Source of the DNA: Fen-1258 sp964449775
GTDB taxonomy: Bacteria; Bacteroidota; Ignavibacteria; Ignavibacteriales; Melioribacteraceae
Assembly (NCBI GenBank): GCA_964449775.1
Contig: CAYVBQ010000005.1
Location: 62,001-126,000, forward strand
DNA: 64,000 nt
Reading direction: 5' to 3'
This document shows, in pieces, positions 25,954 to 34,629 of this stretch. Position numbers and translations under genes: made by a program. The notes under the pieces were generated by a model. That model was not told the DNA's origin and did no database searches. It was given only the letters and a program-made list of their open reading frames with translations. Numbering within the stretch: the first letter of the stretch is position 1; each line of letters opens with the position of its first letter.

Positions 25954-26673
25954 ATGAATCTGGATGTTTTGGTCTTCGCCGCCCACCCTGATGACGCGGA
26001 ATTGTCTATGGGCGGAACAATTGCAAAGTTGACGGATAATGGTTTAAAAGTTGGCGTAGTTGATTTAAGTAAGGGTGAACTGGGAACCCGCGGTTCGGCT
26101 GAGATCAGAAGACAGGAAGCAGAGAGCGCCGGGCAAATATTGAAACTTGCGCATAGAGAAAACCTCGGTTTGAAAGATGGTTCTTTGAAATTCAACGAGG
26201 AGTATCTGAAGAAGATAATTTCTAAAATACGTAAACATCAGCCGAAGATAATTTTTGCACCTTACTTCAACGATCGTCATCCGGATCATATAGGCACTTC
26301 ACAATTGGTAAAAGAAGCTATCTTCTTTTCCGGATTGCCTAAGATAGCCACAGAAGATAATGACCGCATTCAATCACCGTTCCGACCTCAAAAATTTTTT
26401 TATTACATGCAGACATACGAATTCAAGCCGACCTTTATTATAGATATCAGCGGTTACTTCGAAACAAAAATGAAAGCCATATTTGCTTATGATACTCAGT
26501 TCCATAATCCGGATAGCCTTGAACCCGAAACATTTATAAGTTCGCCAAACTTTTTGAAATTTGTTGAAGCGCGTGCAAAATATTTTGGATTCAAGATTGG
26601 AAAAGATTTTGGAGAAGCATTCTTCTGCGAGGAAGAAATTGAATACAATCTAATAGGTGAAATTAAGCATTGA
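25954..26673 (+). CDS. bshB1: Bacillithiol biosynthesis deacetylase
   Basis: Deacetylates GlcNAc-malate to GlcN-malate, the second step of bacillithiol synthesis. At 239 residues it has the length of BshB1 in Bacteroidota and Firmicutes. Zinc motif AHPDDAE (about 9-15), SKGELGTRGSAEIRRQEA, NLGLKDGSL, PYFNDRHPDHIGTS with the second His ligand site, and YDTQFHNPDS near the end. bshA and bshC are not in the window. Its end lies very close to, or overlaps, the transporter start. Confidence 0.9.
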   Translation: MNLDVLVFAAHPDDAELSMGGTIAKLTDNGLKVGVVDLSKGELGTRGSAEIRRQEAESAGQILKLAHRENLGLKDGSLKFNEEYLKKIISKIRKHQPKIIFAPYFNDRHPDHIGTSQLVKEAIFFSGLPKIATEDNDRIQSPFRPQKFFYYMQTYEFKPTFIIDISGYFETKMKAIFAYDTQFHNPDSLEPETFISSPNFLKFVEARAKYFGFKIGKDFGEAFFCEEEIEYNLIGEIKH

Positions 26674-28174
26674 TCAACTAACGAAGAAAAATGGTCTAGT
26701 GAGACTAAATTCATTTCACATCAAGAGCCTCGGCTTTTATTTAGGAATCATCTTATTCTTATTTGTATGGTTCTTTGTTGATTTCGGTGGAGAGTTTCAT
26801 GATGCAAAATTAGTTGCAGCCGTTGCATCGCTAATGGCAACCTGGTGGGTTTTTGAATCAGTCCCGCTGGCGGTTACATCTTTCGTCCCTTTGGTGTTAT
26901 TTCCTTCCTTGGGCATTCTCTCTTCATCCAATACCGCAACACAATATATGAACACAACCATTTTCCTTTTCATCGGTGGGTTTGTAATTGCCATAGCCAT
27001 GGAAAAATGGAATCTACACAAACGCATTGCACTGAGTGTAATACTATTATTCGGCAGTAGTCCTTCAAAAATAATTTTTGGTTTTATGGCTGCAGCCGGA
27101 TTCATTTCGATGTGGATCTCAAATACGGCAGCCTGTTTAATGATTTTGCCTATCGGATTATCCATAATTTATAAAGTTGAAAAAGAGTTTGGCAAAGAGC
27201 GCAGCTCTAATTTTTCAAAAGCATTAATGATAGCTATTGCTTATTCATGCACGATCGGCGGAATTGCAACACTAATCGGAACTCCACCAAATTTAATTTT
27301 CCTCAGAATGTACAAAATAAATTTTCCTAATAGTCCTCTTATCCAATTTGGGGAATGGATGGTATTCGGTGTTCCACTTGCTGTGGTTATGATGATTATT
27401 GCATGGATAGTTCTAACCAAAATAGTTTTTCGATCTGATAAAAATTTAGTTCTGGATAGAGAAATAATAAAAGAAGAAAAAATGAAATTAGGAAAGATGA
27501 CTTATGAAGAGAAAGCTGTAATGGTTGTCTTCACATTAACTTCTTTCTTATGGGTCTTCAGAAGCGATTTAGATCTGGGATTTGTTAAGATTCCGGGCTG
27601 GTCTAATTTATTTTCTTCGGCAGCATTTATAGAAGACAGCACCGTTGCTGTTACTATGGCATTACTTCTATTCCTTATTCCTTGCCGTTCATCTGAAAAT
27701 AAACACAAATTCATTTTGGACCAGAATGATATAGCTAAAATTCCATGGGATATCGTTTTACTTTTTGGCGGTGGGTTTGCTCTCGCAGAGGGTTTTGTTC
27801 AAAGTGGATTATCAAAATTAATCGGGCAAGAATTTTTAATGCTAAAAAGTATTCCTCCTCTAGCATTGGTGGCAATTATTTGCACAATAGTAGTTTTTTC
27901 AAGTGAATTAACATCCAACACGGCACAAACTACTGTAATACTTCCCCTACTTGCTTCGTTGGCGACGGAGTTAGGTATAGATCCGCTTACAATCATGATA
28001 CCCGCTACATTTTCGGTTTCATTAGCATTCATGATGCCGGTTGGAACTCCTCCAAATGCAATCGTTTTCAGCAGCCAACGGCTTAAAGTTTGGGACATGG
28101 TTAAAGCCGGGTTCATTCTAAATGTTGTAGGAATTATCGTTGTTGTTATTTTTACAAAAATTTTCTTTTTATAG
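26657..28174 (+). CDS. Sodium-coupled dicarboxylate transporter (DASS / SLC13 family)
   Basis: 505 residues with about 11-12 membrane segments. The two SNT signature motifs of the DASS family are present in ISNTAACLMILPIGLSI and TSNTAQTTVILPLLASL, together with GTPPNLIFLR and GTPPNAIVFSS. Expected role: uptake of C4-dicarboxylates or related anions with Na+ in the inner membrane; the exact substrate cannot be read. Start is uncertain: GTG at 26657 overlaps bshB1 by 17 nt, while GTG at 26699 would start 25 nt after it. Neither has a clear Shine-Dalgarno. Confidence 0.87.
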   Translation: MKLSIDQLTKKNGLVRLNSFHIKSLGFYLGIILFLFVWFFVDFGGEFHDAKLVAAVASLMATWWVFESVPLAVTSFVPLVLFPSLGILSSSNTATQYMNTTIFLFIGGFVIAIAMEKWNLHKRIALSVILLFGSSPSKIIFGFMAAAGFISMWISNTAACLMILPIGLSIIYKVEKEFGKERSSNFSKALMIAIAYSCTIGGIATLIGTPPNLIFLRMYKINFPNSPLIQFGEWMVFGVPLAVVMMIIAWIVLTKIVFRSDKNLVLDREIIKEEKMKLGKMTYEEKAVMVVFTLTSFLWVFRSDLDLGFVKIPGWSNLFSSAAFIEDSTVAVTMALLLFLIPCRSSENKHKFILDQNDIAKIPWDIVLLFGGGFALAEGFVQSGLSKLIGQEFLMLKSIPPLALVAIICTIVVFSSELTSNTAQTTVILPLLASLATELGIDPLTIMIPATFSVSLAFMMPVGTPPNAIVFSSQRLKVWDMVKAGFILNVVGIIVVVIFTKIFFL

Positions 28175-28222
28175 AATCTTTTTAATTAATCTTTCATCTT
28201 ATGATAAAAGAATGGAGAAATT

Positions 28223-28609
28223 ATGGCTTATGTTAATTCAAAGATCGTTAATTATACTTTCGAAGATGCGATCACAAAAGTAACCGATGAATTGAAGAAA
28301 GAGGGTTTCGGTATTCTCAGTGAAATCGATGTGAAAGAAACACTAAAGAACAAACTTGATGTGGATTTCAGGAAGTATAAAATTCTGGGTGCATGTAATC
28401 CGACGTTTGCTTATAAAGCTCTTCAAACGGAAGAAACCCTTGGTGTGCTTCTACCCTGCAATGTTGTTGTTCAAGAAAAAGAAGATGGTAAAGTGCAAGT
28501 AAGCGTTGTTAATCCAATGGAATCTATGCAAGCTGTTAAAAACCCGGCATTAGAAGAAGTAGCTGTTACCGTATCTTCAAAATTGCAAAAAGTTTTGGAA
28601 AATCTTTAA
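28223..28609 (+). CDS. DUF302 family protein
   Basis: 128 residues matching DUF302: TFEDAITKVTDELKKEGFGIL, EIDVKETLKNKL, KYKILGACNPTFAYKALQ and GVLLPCNVVVQEK. The fold is a swapped dimer; function is unknown, though relatives are linked to stress and sulfur metabolism. Start: ATG behind ATGGAGAAATT, a good Shine-Dalgarno. Its TAA stop is already part of the palindromic repeat that follows. Confidence 0.85.
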   Translation: MAYVNSKIVNYTFEDAITKVTDELKKEGFGILSEIDVKETLKNKLDVDFRKYKILGACNPTFAYKALQTEETLGVLLPCNVVVQEKEDGKVQVSVVNPMESMQAVKNPALEEVAVTVSSKLQKVLENL

Positions 28610-28693
28610 ACGCAAAGACCGCAAAGTAAATACGCAAAGATTGCAGAGATTCTTCGCGTGCTTTGCGAAAACTTAGCGTCCTTTGCGGTTAAA
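28605..28693. repeat. Palindromic element family B (CGCAAAG type)
   Basis: Left end TTTAAACGCAAAGACCGC and right end, inverted, TTTAACCGCAAAGGACGC. The arms contain further CGCAAAG words. The left end includes the TAA stop of the DUF302 gene. The element at 37149-37253 carries similar CGCAAAG words as its core. Confidence 0.55.
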
Positions 28694-28764
28694 CATGAAT
28701 CATTGTAACAAGTACAACTGATTTTTGCCACACAATCAACTCTTTGTATGTCTTCATACTTAAA

Positions 28765-28820
28765 CTCATTTACTCAGGAACTCTTGTACTCAGGCACTTA
28801 GGAACTCAGGTGCTTCTCAA
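28765..28820. repeat. Degenerate 8-bp tandem array (CTCAGGNA)
   Basis: Seven consecutive octamers, each starting CT: CTCATTTA, CTCAGGAA, CTCTTGTA, CTCAGGCA, CTTAGGAA, CTCAGGTG, CTTCTCAA. The last overlaps the stop codon of the cyclophilin gene on the minus strand. Confidence 0.6.
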
Positions 28821-29302
28821 CTTTCATTAATCGTTACTTGTTCCATCTTATCGCCTTGCTCAATTAGATCAACAATGTCTTGACCGTTTTTTACTTTACC
28901 AAATACAGTGTGTTTTTCATTGAGATGCGGCTGGGGAGAGTGAGTTATGAAAAACTGACTTCCGTTTGTATTAGGACCTGCATTAGCCATTGAAATTACA
29001 CAGCGTTCATGTTTGAGCGGATTGCCTTTGAACTCATCTTCAAATTTATAACCCGGACCTCCGCGGCCTGTACCTGTAGGATCGCCGCCTTGAATCATAA
29101 AATCACTTATAACTCTATGAAATAAGATTCCATCATAGTATCCTTCTTTTGCCAGGAAGACAAAATTATTGACTGACTTCGGTGCGTGTTCATGATATAA
29201 TTCTATTTCTATTATTCCTTTGGTCGTGTTCATTGTTACGGAATATTTTTTCTTTGGATCAATTTGCATTGCTGGGGGAGTGTTCCACTGTTTTGCTGCC
29301 AT
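28817..29302 (-). CDS. Cyclophilin-type peptidyl-prolyl isomerase
   Basis: 161 residues, cytoplasmic as no signal peptide is present. Typical bacterial cyclophilin motifs: TTKGIIEIELYHEHAPKSVNNF (split: IEIELYHEHAPKSVNNF), YYDGILFHRVISDFMIQGGDP with the catalytic FHRV Arg, GTGRGGPGYKFEDEF, CVISMANAGPNTNGSQFFIT and LNEKHTVFGKV. Catalyses proline cis-trans isomerisation in protein folding. Start: ATG behind CTGGAGAATAAAA. Lies 49 nt downstream of ettA on the same strand and may share its transcript. Confidence 0.94.
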   Translation of the reverse strand: MAAKQWNTPPAMQIDPKKKYSVTMNTTKGIIEIELYHEHAPKSVNNFVFLAKEGYYDGILFHRVISDFMIQGGDPTGTGRGGPGYKFEDEFKGNPLKHERCVISMANAGPNTNGSQFFITHSPQPHLNEKHTVFGKVKNGQDIVDLIEQGDKMEQVTINES

Positions 29303-29351
29303 TTTTATTCTCCAGATTATGTTTTAGTTTTCTTAATGATCATTCAAAAAA

Positions 29352-31037
29352 TTATCGGGTTAACTTTTTATATTTCACACGATGAGGTATATCCGCTTCT
29401 TTACCAAGACGTTCTCTTCTGTTCTCCTGGTAATCAGAAAAGTTTCCTTCGAACCATACAACTTTACTATCGCCTTCAAACGATAAAATGTGAGTGCAAA
29501 TTCTATCCAGGAACCAGCGGTCATGACTGATTACAACGGCGCATCCGGCAAAATTGAACAGACCCTCTTCAAGAGCGCGCATTGTGTTAACATCAAGATC
29601 GTTTGTTGGTTCATCAAGCAATAAAACATTTGCACATTGCTTCAATGCGATTGCAAGATGAATTCTGTTTCTTTCTCCGCCGGAAAGCGTTCCCAATTTT
29701 TTTTGTTGATCACCGCCAGTGAAATTAAATTGTCCAACATATGCGCGTGAGTTTTGTTCTCTGTTGCCGAGTTGAATTAAATCTTTTCCTTCAGAGATCA
29801 TTTCCCAAACTGATTTTTCGGGATCGAGTATATCTCTGCTTTGATCTACATAAGCGAGCTTAACTGTATCACCAATTTTAAATATTCCGCTATCCGGCTT
29901 TTCCTGTCCAACTATCATTCTGAACAAAGTTGTTTTACCCGCGCCGTTTGGACCGATAACTCCAACAATTCCGCCGGGAGGAAGTTTGAAATTCAAATTC
30001 TCGAACAGAACTTTTTCTCCATATCCTTTCGAAACATTTTCTGCTTCTATTACTACATTGCCCAAACGCGGACCGGCGGGGATGTAAATTTCCAAATCTT
30101 TTTGGCGTTTTTCATTTTCATCATTGAGCATCTCCTCGTAAGATGAAATTCTCGCCTTCGATTTTGCATGTCGTGCTCTCGGCGACATTTTTATCCATTC
30201 CAATTCTCGCTGTAAAGTCTTCTGCCGGTCGGTTTCTCTTTTCTCTTCAATTTTTAACCGTTCTTGTTTTTGTTCAAGCCATGATGAATAATTTCCTTTC
30301 CAGGGAATTCCTTCGCCCTTATCAAGTTCAAGAATCCATCCCGCAACGTTATCAAGGAAATATCTATCGTGAGTTACTGCTATCACTGTTCCCGGATAAC
30401 GGTTAAGTTCTGCTTCAAGCCATAAAACTGTTTCGGCATCAAGATGATTCGTGGGTTCATCGAGAAGAAGAATGTCCGGCTTCTTTAAGAGTAAGCGGCA
30501 CATTGCAACTCTTCTGCGCTCGCCACCGGAGATGACTTTTATGAGTGTATCGGGCGGAGGACAGTTGAGCACATCCATTGCAAGTTCAAGTTTGGAATCG
30601 AGATCCCACGCTTCAAGATGATCTAACTTTTCCTGGACTTTACCTTGACGTTCGAGAAGGTCATTCATCTCGTCATCGCTCATCGGCTCTGCAAACTTTG
30701 CATTGATTTCATCATATTCCCGCAGAACATCTACAATTTCCTGTACGCCCTCTTGAACTATCTCTTTTACCGTTTTCGTGTCATCAAGTTTTGGCTCTTG
30801 TTCAAGCAGACCGATTGTGAATCCCGGTGATAGAGCGATCTCGCCGTTGAAATCTTTATCAACTCCGCCGAGAATTTTTAAGAGCGTGCTTTTACCGGAA
30901 CCGTTGAGCCCCAGTACCCCGATCTTAGCGCCGTAGAAATATGATAAGTAAATGTTCTTTATGATCGCTTTAGTATCGTAATACTTACTTACGCCGATCA
31001 TTGAATAGATAATTTTGTTTGGTTCGTTAACTGCCAC
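29352..31037 (-). CDS. ettA: Energy-dependent translational throttle protein (ABC-F ATPase)
   Basis: Binds the ribosomal E site and gates entry into elongation according to ATP level. 561 residues with two ABC domains: Walker A GLNGSGKST and GPNGAGKTT, signatures VISGGERRRVAMCRLL and LSGGERNRIHLAIAL, Walker B ILLLDEPTNHLDAET and VLLLDEPTNDLDVNT. The EttA-type arm and linker are present (about 245-310). Start: GTG at 31037, which gives the family beginning VAVNEPNKIIYSM and has GGAG 6 nt upstream; the longer frame up to 31082 adds unrelated residues. Confidence 0.94.
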   Translation of the reverse strand: MAVNEPNKIIYSMIGVSKYYDTKAIIKNIYLSYFYGAKIGVLGLNGSGKSTLLKILGGVDKDFNGEIALSPGFTIGLLEQEPKLDDTKTVKEIVQEGVQEIVDVLREYDEINAKFAEPMSDDEMNDLLERQGKVQEKLDHLEAWDLDSKLELAMDVLNCPPPDTLIKVISGGERRRVAMCRLLLKKPDILLLDEPTNHLDAETVLWLEAELNRYPGTVIAVTHDRYFLDNVAGWILELDKGEGIPWKGNYSSWLEQKQERLKIEEKRETDRQKTLQRELEWIKMSPRARHAKSKARISSYEEMLNDENEKRQKDLEIYIPAGPRLGNVVIEAENVSKGYGEKVLFENLNFKLPPGGIVGVIGPNGAGKTTLFRMIVGQEKPDSGIFKIGDTVKLAYVDQSRDILDPEKSVWEMISEGKDLIQLGNREQNSRAYVGQFNFTGGDQQKKLGTLSGGERNRIHLAIALKQCANVLLLDEPTNDLDVNTMRALEEGLFNFAGCAVVISHDRWFLDRICTHILSFEGDSKVVWFEGNFSDYQENRRERLGKEADIPHRVKYKKLTR

Positions 31038-31067
31038 TTTTAACTCCGGTAATTTGATTTTATTTAA

Positions 31068-31137
31068 TAGAACACAGATCATAATGATTTATTATGATCA
31101 TAAACTATCTTAATCGATCATAAGAATCAGCGTTCTA
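31068..31137. repeat. Palindromic element family C, copy 2
   Basis: Ends TAGAACACAGAT (31068-31079) and ATCAGCGTTCTA (31126-31137), imperfectly inverted. A perfect inner stem, GATCATAAT/ATTATGATC, lies next to the left end. It is in the ettA upstream region. Confidence 0.6.
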
Positions 31138-31204
31138 TTTCGTTTTCTTTGGTTGGCAAAATAAAAAATTTTTAGATTACATCACTCGGCAGAATTAGAA
31201 AAGA

Positions 31205-31224
31205 ACTTTTTGGGATTGTCTCTA
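31205..31224. repeat. Single terminal repeat of family A
   Basis: ACTTTTTGGGATTGTCTCTA resembles the right end of the element at 6076-6231 (ACTTTTTGGACAATCTCTAG). No matching left end was found nearby, so this looks like a solo or decayed end. Confidence 0.4.
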
Positions 31225-31330
31225 TCATAAATGCAAATTTTACTTCTCTCCTAAAATATTATTGCTTACCTTACAATGTAGAAGAACAGACTTTCAAATT
31301 CATCAACCAAAAACCAAACAAGAGGTCAGC

Positions 31331-33493
31331 ATGAAAACCCTTCTCCGTGTACTCGGCGTAACACTTATAGCCATCTTAAGTTTTATAATCCCTGCTTGTC
31401 AGCAAACCCTAACAGAACCTGCACTCAATTCCCAAGAATTATCTTCCCAACAACATTTATCATTGAAAAAAGTAACAGTGATGGAAGATTTTGAAACGGG
31501 AACTAAAACAGCCTACGCCGTTGGCGATGTTGTGTTTTCTTCGGGTACCTGGACATTGAACGATGCTTTGGTCGGGACTACCACTAGTGATCCTAAGAAC
31601 GGTGCTAAGAGTATCCGTACACGCAATAGCGGTACAGTTACTATGAAATTTGATCGCACTGACGGCGCAAGTACTGTAACGGTACAGCATGCAAAATATG
31701 GGACCGATGCAAACAGTACATGGGGTTTATGGTATTCAACAAACAGCGGAAGTACTTGGGCTCAGACTGGCTCTTCTGTTACTACTTCCTCAACAACTTT
31801 GCAAACTGCTTCTTTTACTGTGAACATAACCGGTACAATCCGATTTGAGATTCGCAAAACGGACGGCACAGCCAGCCGCGTTAACTTCGACGACTTTACA
31901 ATTAATGATTACGTTGTTGTAATATATAACTTTGTGGAAAATTTTGAAGCCGGAACAAAAACCAGCTATGCAATTGCTGATGTGACTTTTAGTACAGGCG
32001 TGTGGACATTAAATGACGCTTTGGTTGGAACATCAACGAGCGATCCAAAAGTTGGAACAAAAAGTATTCGTGTGCGCAACAGCGGGACTGTAACTATGAA
32101 GTTTGATAAAACTACTGGAGCAGCTAATGTTTCCGTAAAACACGCGAAGTATGGAACCGATGCAAATAGTACCTGGGGATTATGGTATTCAACTAACAGT
32201 GGAGGTACATGGACGCAGACCGGCACTTCCGTTACAGCATCTTCAACAACTTTGCAAGCAGCAATTTTTGCTGTAAATATATCAGGCACAATTCGTTTTG
32301 AGATTCGTAAAACGGACGGCACAGCCAGCCGGGTAAATTTTGATGATTTTTCGATAGAAGATTATGCCGGAACAGGCGGCAGTGTGACCGAAATAGAACC
32401 AAACAATACAATAGCTACAGCCAATCCAATACCTACAGTACCCGCCACAAACACCGGTTATATCAGTGCTACAACCGATCTTGACTACTTCTCAGTTTCG
32501 GCAACTTTAGGGCAAATAATTACATCGGGATTAACGGTGCCTTCAGGTGTTGATTACAATTTGTATCTGCTGAATTCTTCCGGAGTCACATTAGCAAGTT
32601 CTACAAATACCGGCAGTTTAGCTGAAAGTATTTCATATAATACAACGGCAGTTGGATCTTACTATATCTTGGTCTCATCATCATCAGGCTTCAGCACAAC
32701 TTTAAACTATACATTGACCGCAAATGTAACTACCGGAGGTGTTGTAGATACAACTACTTCCACAAGCGTTCATCTTACAATGGGAAATCCGAGCATAGCA
32801 GTTCATGATATAGCATTTCCGGCAAATTACTTGATGGAAAAACCGCAATATGTTCTTTCATACAACCGTGATTATGGAATACCGAATTGGACCGCATGGC
32901 ATCTAAACAGTTCTTGGATTGGCTCTACACCTAGGCAAGATGATTTCCGAAATGATACTACACTTCCAACAGGCTGGTATCAAGTTCTATCAACCAGTTA
33001 CAGCGGCAGCGGATATGACCGCGGACATATGTGTCCTTCTGCGGACCGTACACTAACTATTGCAGATAACTCTGCAACATTTCTAATGACAAATATGATT
33101 CCACAGGCGCCAAATAACAATCAAGGTCCTTGGGCAAATTTGGAGAATTACCTTCGCACACTTGTTACCGCAGGCAAGGAGTTATATATCTATTCAGGCG
33201 GTGTTGGTTCACAAGGAACGATCAATGCAGGTCGTGTAAATGTTCCTTCCCGTACATGGAAAGTTATAGTTGTTCTTGATGAAGGAACCAACGACTTGAG
33301 TCGTGTAACAACAGCTACACGTGTAATTGCCGTTGATATGCCTAACAGTGATGCTCTAATCAGCAGAACTGCGGATTGGAAAACATTCCGGGTAAGTATT
33401 GATTATGTTGAAGGGCAAACCGGATTTGATTTTCTTTCTAAAGTGTCTACATCTATTCAAGCTGTTATAGAAAATGTTGTGGATAATCTATAA
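31331..33493 (+). CDS. Secreted DNA/RNA non-specific endonuclease with duplicated N-terminal domains
   Basis: 720 residues from ATG 31331, chosen because it has GAGG upstream and starts a lipoprotein signal MKTLLRVLGVTLIAILSFII-PAC; the longer frame adds 23 unlikely residues. Two copies of a roughly 150-residue beta-rich domain follow (DFETGTKT...; period 453 nt), then a PPC domain (EIEPNNTIATANPI, about 340-460), and a C-terminal NUC domain (about 475-715) with the catalytic DRGH in SGYDRGHMCPSADR and the metal-binding Asn region QAPNNNQGPWANLE. Likely degrades nucleic acids outside the cell for nutrients or biofilm turnover. Confidence 0.87.
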   Translation: MKTLLRVLGVTLIAILSFIIPACQQTLTEPALNSQELSSQQHLSLKKVTVMEDFETGTKTAYAVGDVVFSSGTWTLNDALVGTTTSDPKNGAKSIRTRNSGTVTMKFDRTDGASTVTVQHAKYGTDANSTWGLWYSTNSGSTWAQTGSSVTTSSTTLQTASFTVNITGTIRFEIRKTDGTASRVNFDDFTINDYVVVIYNFVENFEAGTKTSYAIADVTFSTGVWTLNDALVGTSTSDPKVGTKSIRVRNSGTVTMKFDKTTGAANVSVKHAKYGTDANSTWGLWYSTNSGGTWTQTGTSVTASSTTLQAAIFAVNISGTIRFEIRKTDGTASRVNFDDFSIEDYAGTGGSVTEIEPNNTIATANPIPTVPATNTGYISATTDLDYFSVSATLGQIITSGLTVPSGVDYNLYLLNSSGVTLASSTNTGSLAESISYNTTAVGSYYILVSSSSGFSTTLNYTLTANVTTGGVVDTTTSTSVHLTMGNPSIAVHDIAFPANYLMEKPQYVLSYNRDYGIPNWTAWHLNSSWIGSTPRQDDFRNDTTLPTGWYQVLSTSYSGSGYDRGHMCPSADRTLTIADNSATFLMTNMIPQAPNNNQGPWANLENYLRTLVTAGKELYIYSGGVGSQGTINAGRVNVPSRTWKVIVVLDEGTNDLSRVTTATRVIAVDMPNSDALISRTADWKTFRVSIDYVEGQTGFDFLSKVSTSIQAVIENVVDNL

Positions 33494-33527
33494 AGTTACA
33501 GTGCACTAAAACAACAAAGAGGCTGTC

Positions 33528-33689
33528 TCAAAAGAAATTATTTTTTCAAAAATAGCACGCGGATAAAACGGATTCACCCCGTGGAATAAATTAAGGATCA
33601 AATTGTTTCAAAAACACAAATGCTATTCCACGGGGTAAACAGATTTTCGCAGATTGATTATTTGAAAACTTACTTTTGAGACAACCTCT
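33528..33689. repeat. MITE-like element, TIR family A, copy 2
   Basis: Ends AGAGGCTGTCTCAAAAG (33528-33544) and, inverted, AGAGGTTGTCTCAAAAG (33673-33689), one mismatch. Inside is a perfect 13-bp inverted repeat, ACCCCGTGGAATA (33576-33588) and TATTCCACGGGGT (33624-33636). No coding capacity. It fills the spacer between the convergent nuclease and lipoprotein genes. Confidence 0.7.
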
Positions 33690-33705
33690 AAAATTAAAAT
33701 GAAAT

Positions 33706-34413
33706 TTATTTCTGAACTTTTGCGTCTTCGAGAAGAACTTTGTAAGAGTATCCGTAGCCAAAATCTTTATTGAGAACAATTTTGCCTTCGAATGTTACAA
33801 CATCACCTACATTGACCATGTCCATTGTTGTAACGGTTAAATCAAAATCGCCATTGCCATTTGTACCGTCTTGAATATGTGCCCAATTCTTACCCATAAT
33901 GCCGTTATTAACTTTTACTACTTTACCTTTGATTTTAACACTTTTATCAGCATAAGAATCGGAATTAGAAAAAAGTTGAGCAATAGTAATTCCGCCTGCT
34001 GCCGGTTTAACCGTAACATTTTCTTTCTCGATAGCTGGCTTTTGAGGTGAAGCTTTTATTCCTTGCGCAGCAGCCGGTGGAATCTTGCTGAGATTATCCA
34101 CGAAAAAAATTGAATCGAAAGTACGTTTTAACTCTTTACTCTCAAACTTTTTCATCTCCATGGCAGATTCGTAGTATAAAGTTTCTCCTTTTTTGACATC
34201 CATAGTGGTTCCGGCTAACCAATATTCTTTTTCGCCTTCTTTTACTTTCAAGTATGTATATCCGCTGACTTGAATTGACTCCTGTGCCACCACTTGATGA
34301 ACGGTTGATTTCGCTTTTGCCACTGCCTGAGGTTGGTTCTGTTCGTCTTTTTTAGAACAAGCCGATATAACTATTATAAGTGCAAGCGATAAAACAAAAA
34401 ACTTAAGTCGCAT
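33706..34413 (-). CDS. Lipoprotein with C-terminal OB-fold-like domain
   Basis: 235 residues. Lipoprotein signal with Cys19 in the lipobox IVISACSKK. The middle part (about 50-100) has a short beta domain GYTYLKVKEGEKEYWLAG. The C-terminal part (about 150-233) has YADKSVKIKGKVVKVNNGI-MGKNWAHIQDGT and VGDVVTFEGKIVLNKDFGYGYSYKVLLEDA, an OB-fold pattern seen in many periplasmic DNA- or ligand-binding-like proteins. The function is unknown. Single gene on the minus strand, convergent with the nuclease gene. Confidence 0.7.
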   Translation of the reverse strand: MRLKFFVLSLALIIVISACSKKDEQNQPQAVAKAKSTVHQVVAQESIQVSGYTYLKVKEGEKEYWLAGTTMDVKKGETLYYESAMEMKKFESKELKRTFDSIFFVDNLSKIPPAAAQGIKASPQKPAIEKENVTVKPAAGGITIAQLFSNSDSYADKSVKIKGKVVKVNNGIMGKNWAHIQDGTNGNGDFDLTVTTMDMVNVGDVVTFEGKIVLNKDFGYGYSYKVLLEDAKVQK

Positions 34414-34564
34414 TCTATTTCCTTTTTAATAATTGATAATTTGGTGTAGTAAATATAAGAAAAACCGCTGCCCAAATTCGGGCATCTACTAATTTGACCC
34501 CACATATCATCAAATTAAAGTATAAATTTCTACTTAAGATACCATCCGAAAATAATTGATGAAC

Positions 34565-34594
34565 TTGATTATTGAGAAGAATTTTCGATAATAT
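34565..34594 (+). promoter_or_regulatory. Candidate promoter of the J-domain gene
   Basis: TTGATT (34565-34570), 18-nt spacer, TAATAT (34589-34594): a sigma-70-like arrangement about 35 nt before the ATG. It is not of the TAnnTTTG type. Confidence 0.3.
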
Positions 34595-34629
34595 AGTATC
34601 CAATTTAACCCGATGAAATTTGGAGATAG

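Noticed and set aside
31262..31330. N-terminal extension of the nuclease gene
   Set aside because: The 23 residues precede a perfect lipoprotein signal with a Shine-Dalgarno in front of its own ATG, so they are unlikely to be translated.
31966..32322. 118-codon antisense frame in the nuclease gene
   Set aside because: Shadow of the second duplicated domain on the plus strand; no start signal.
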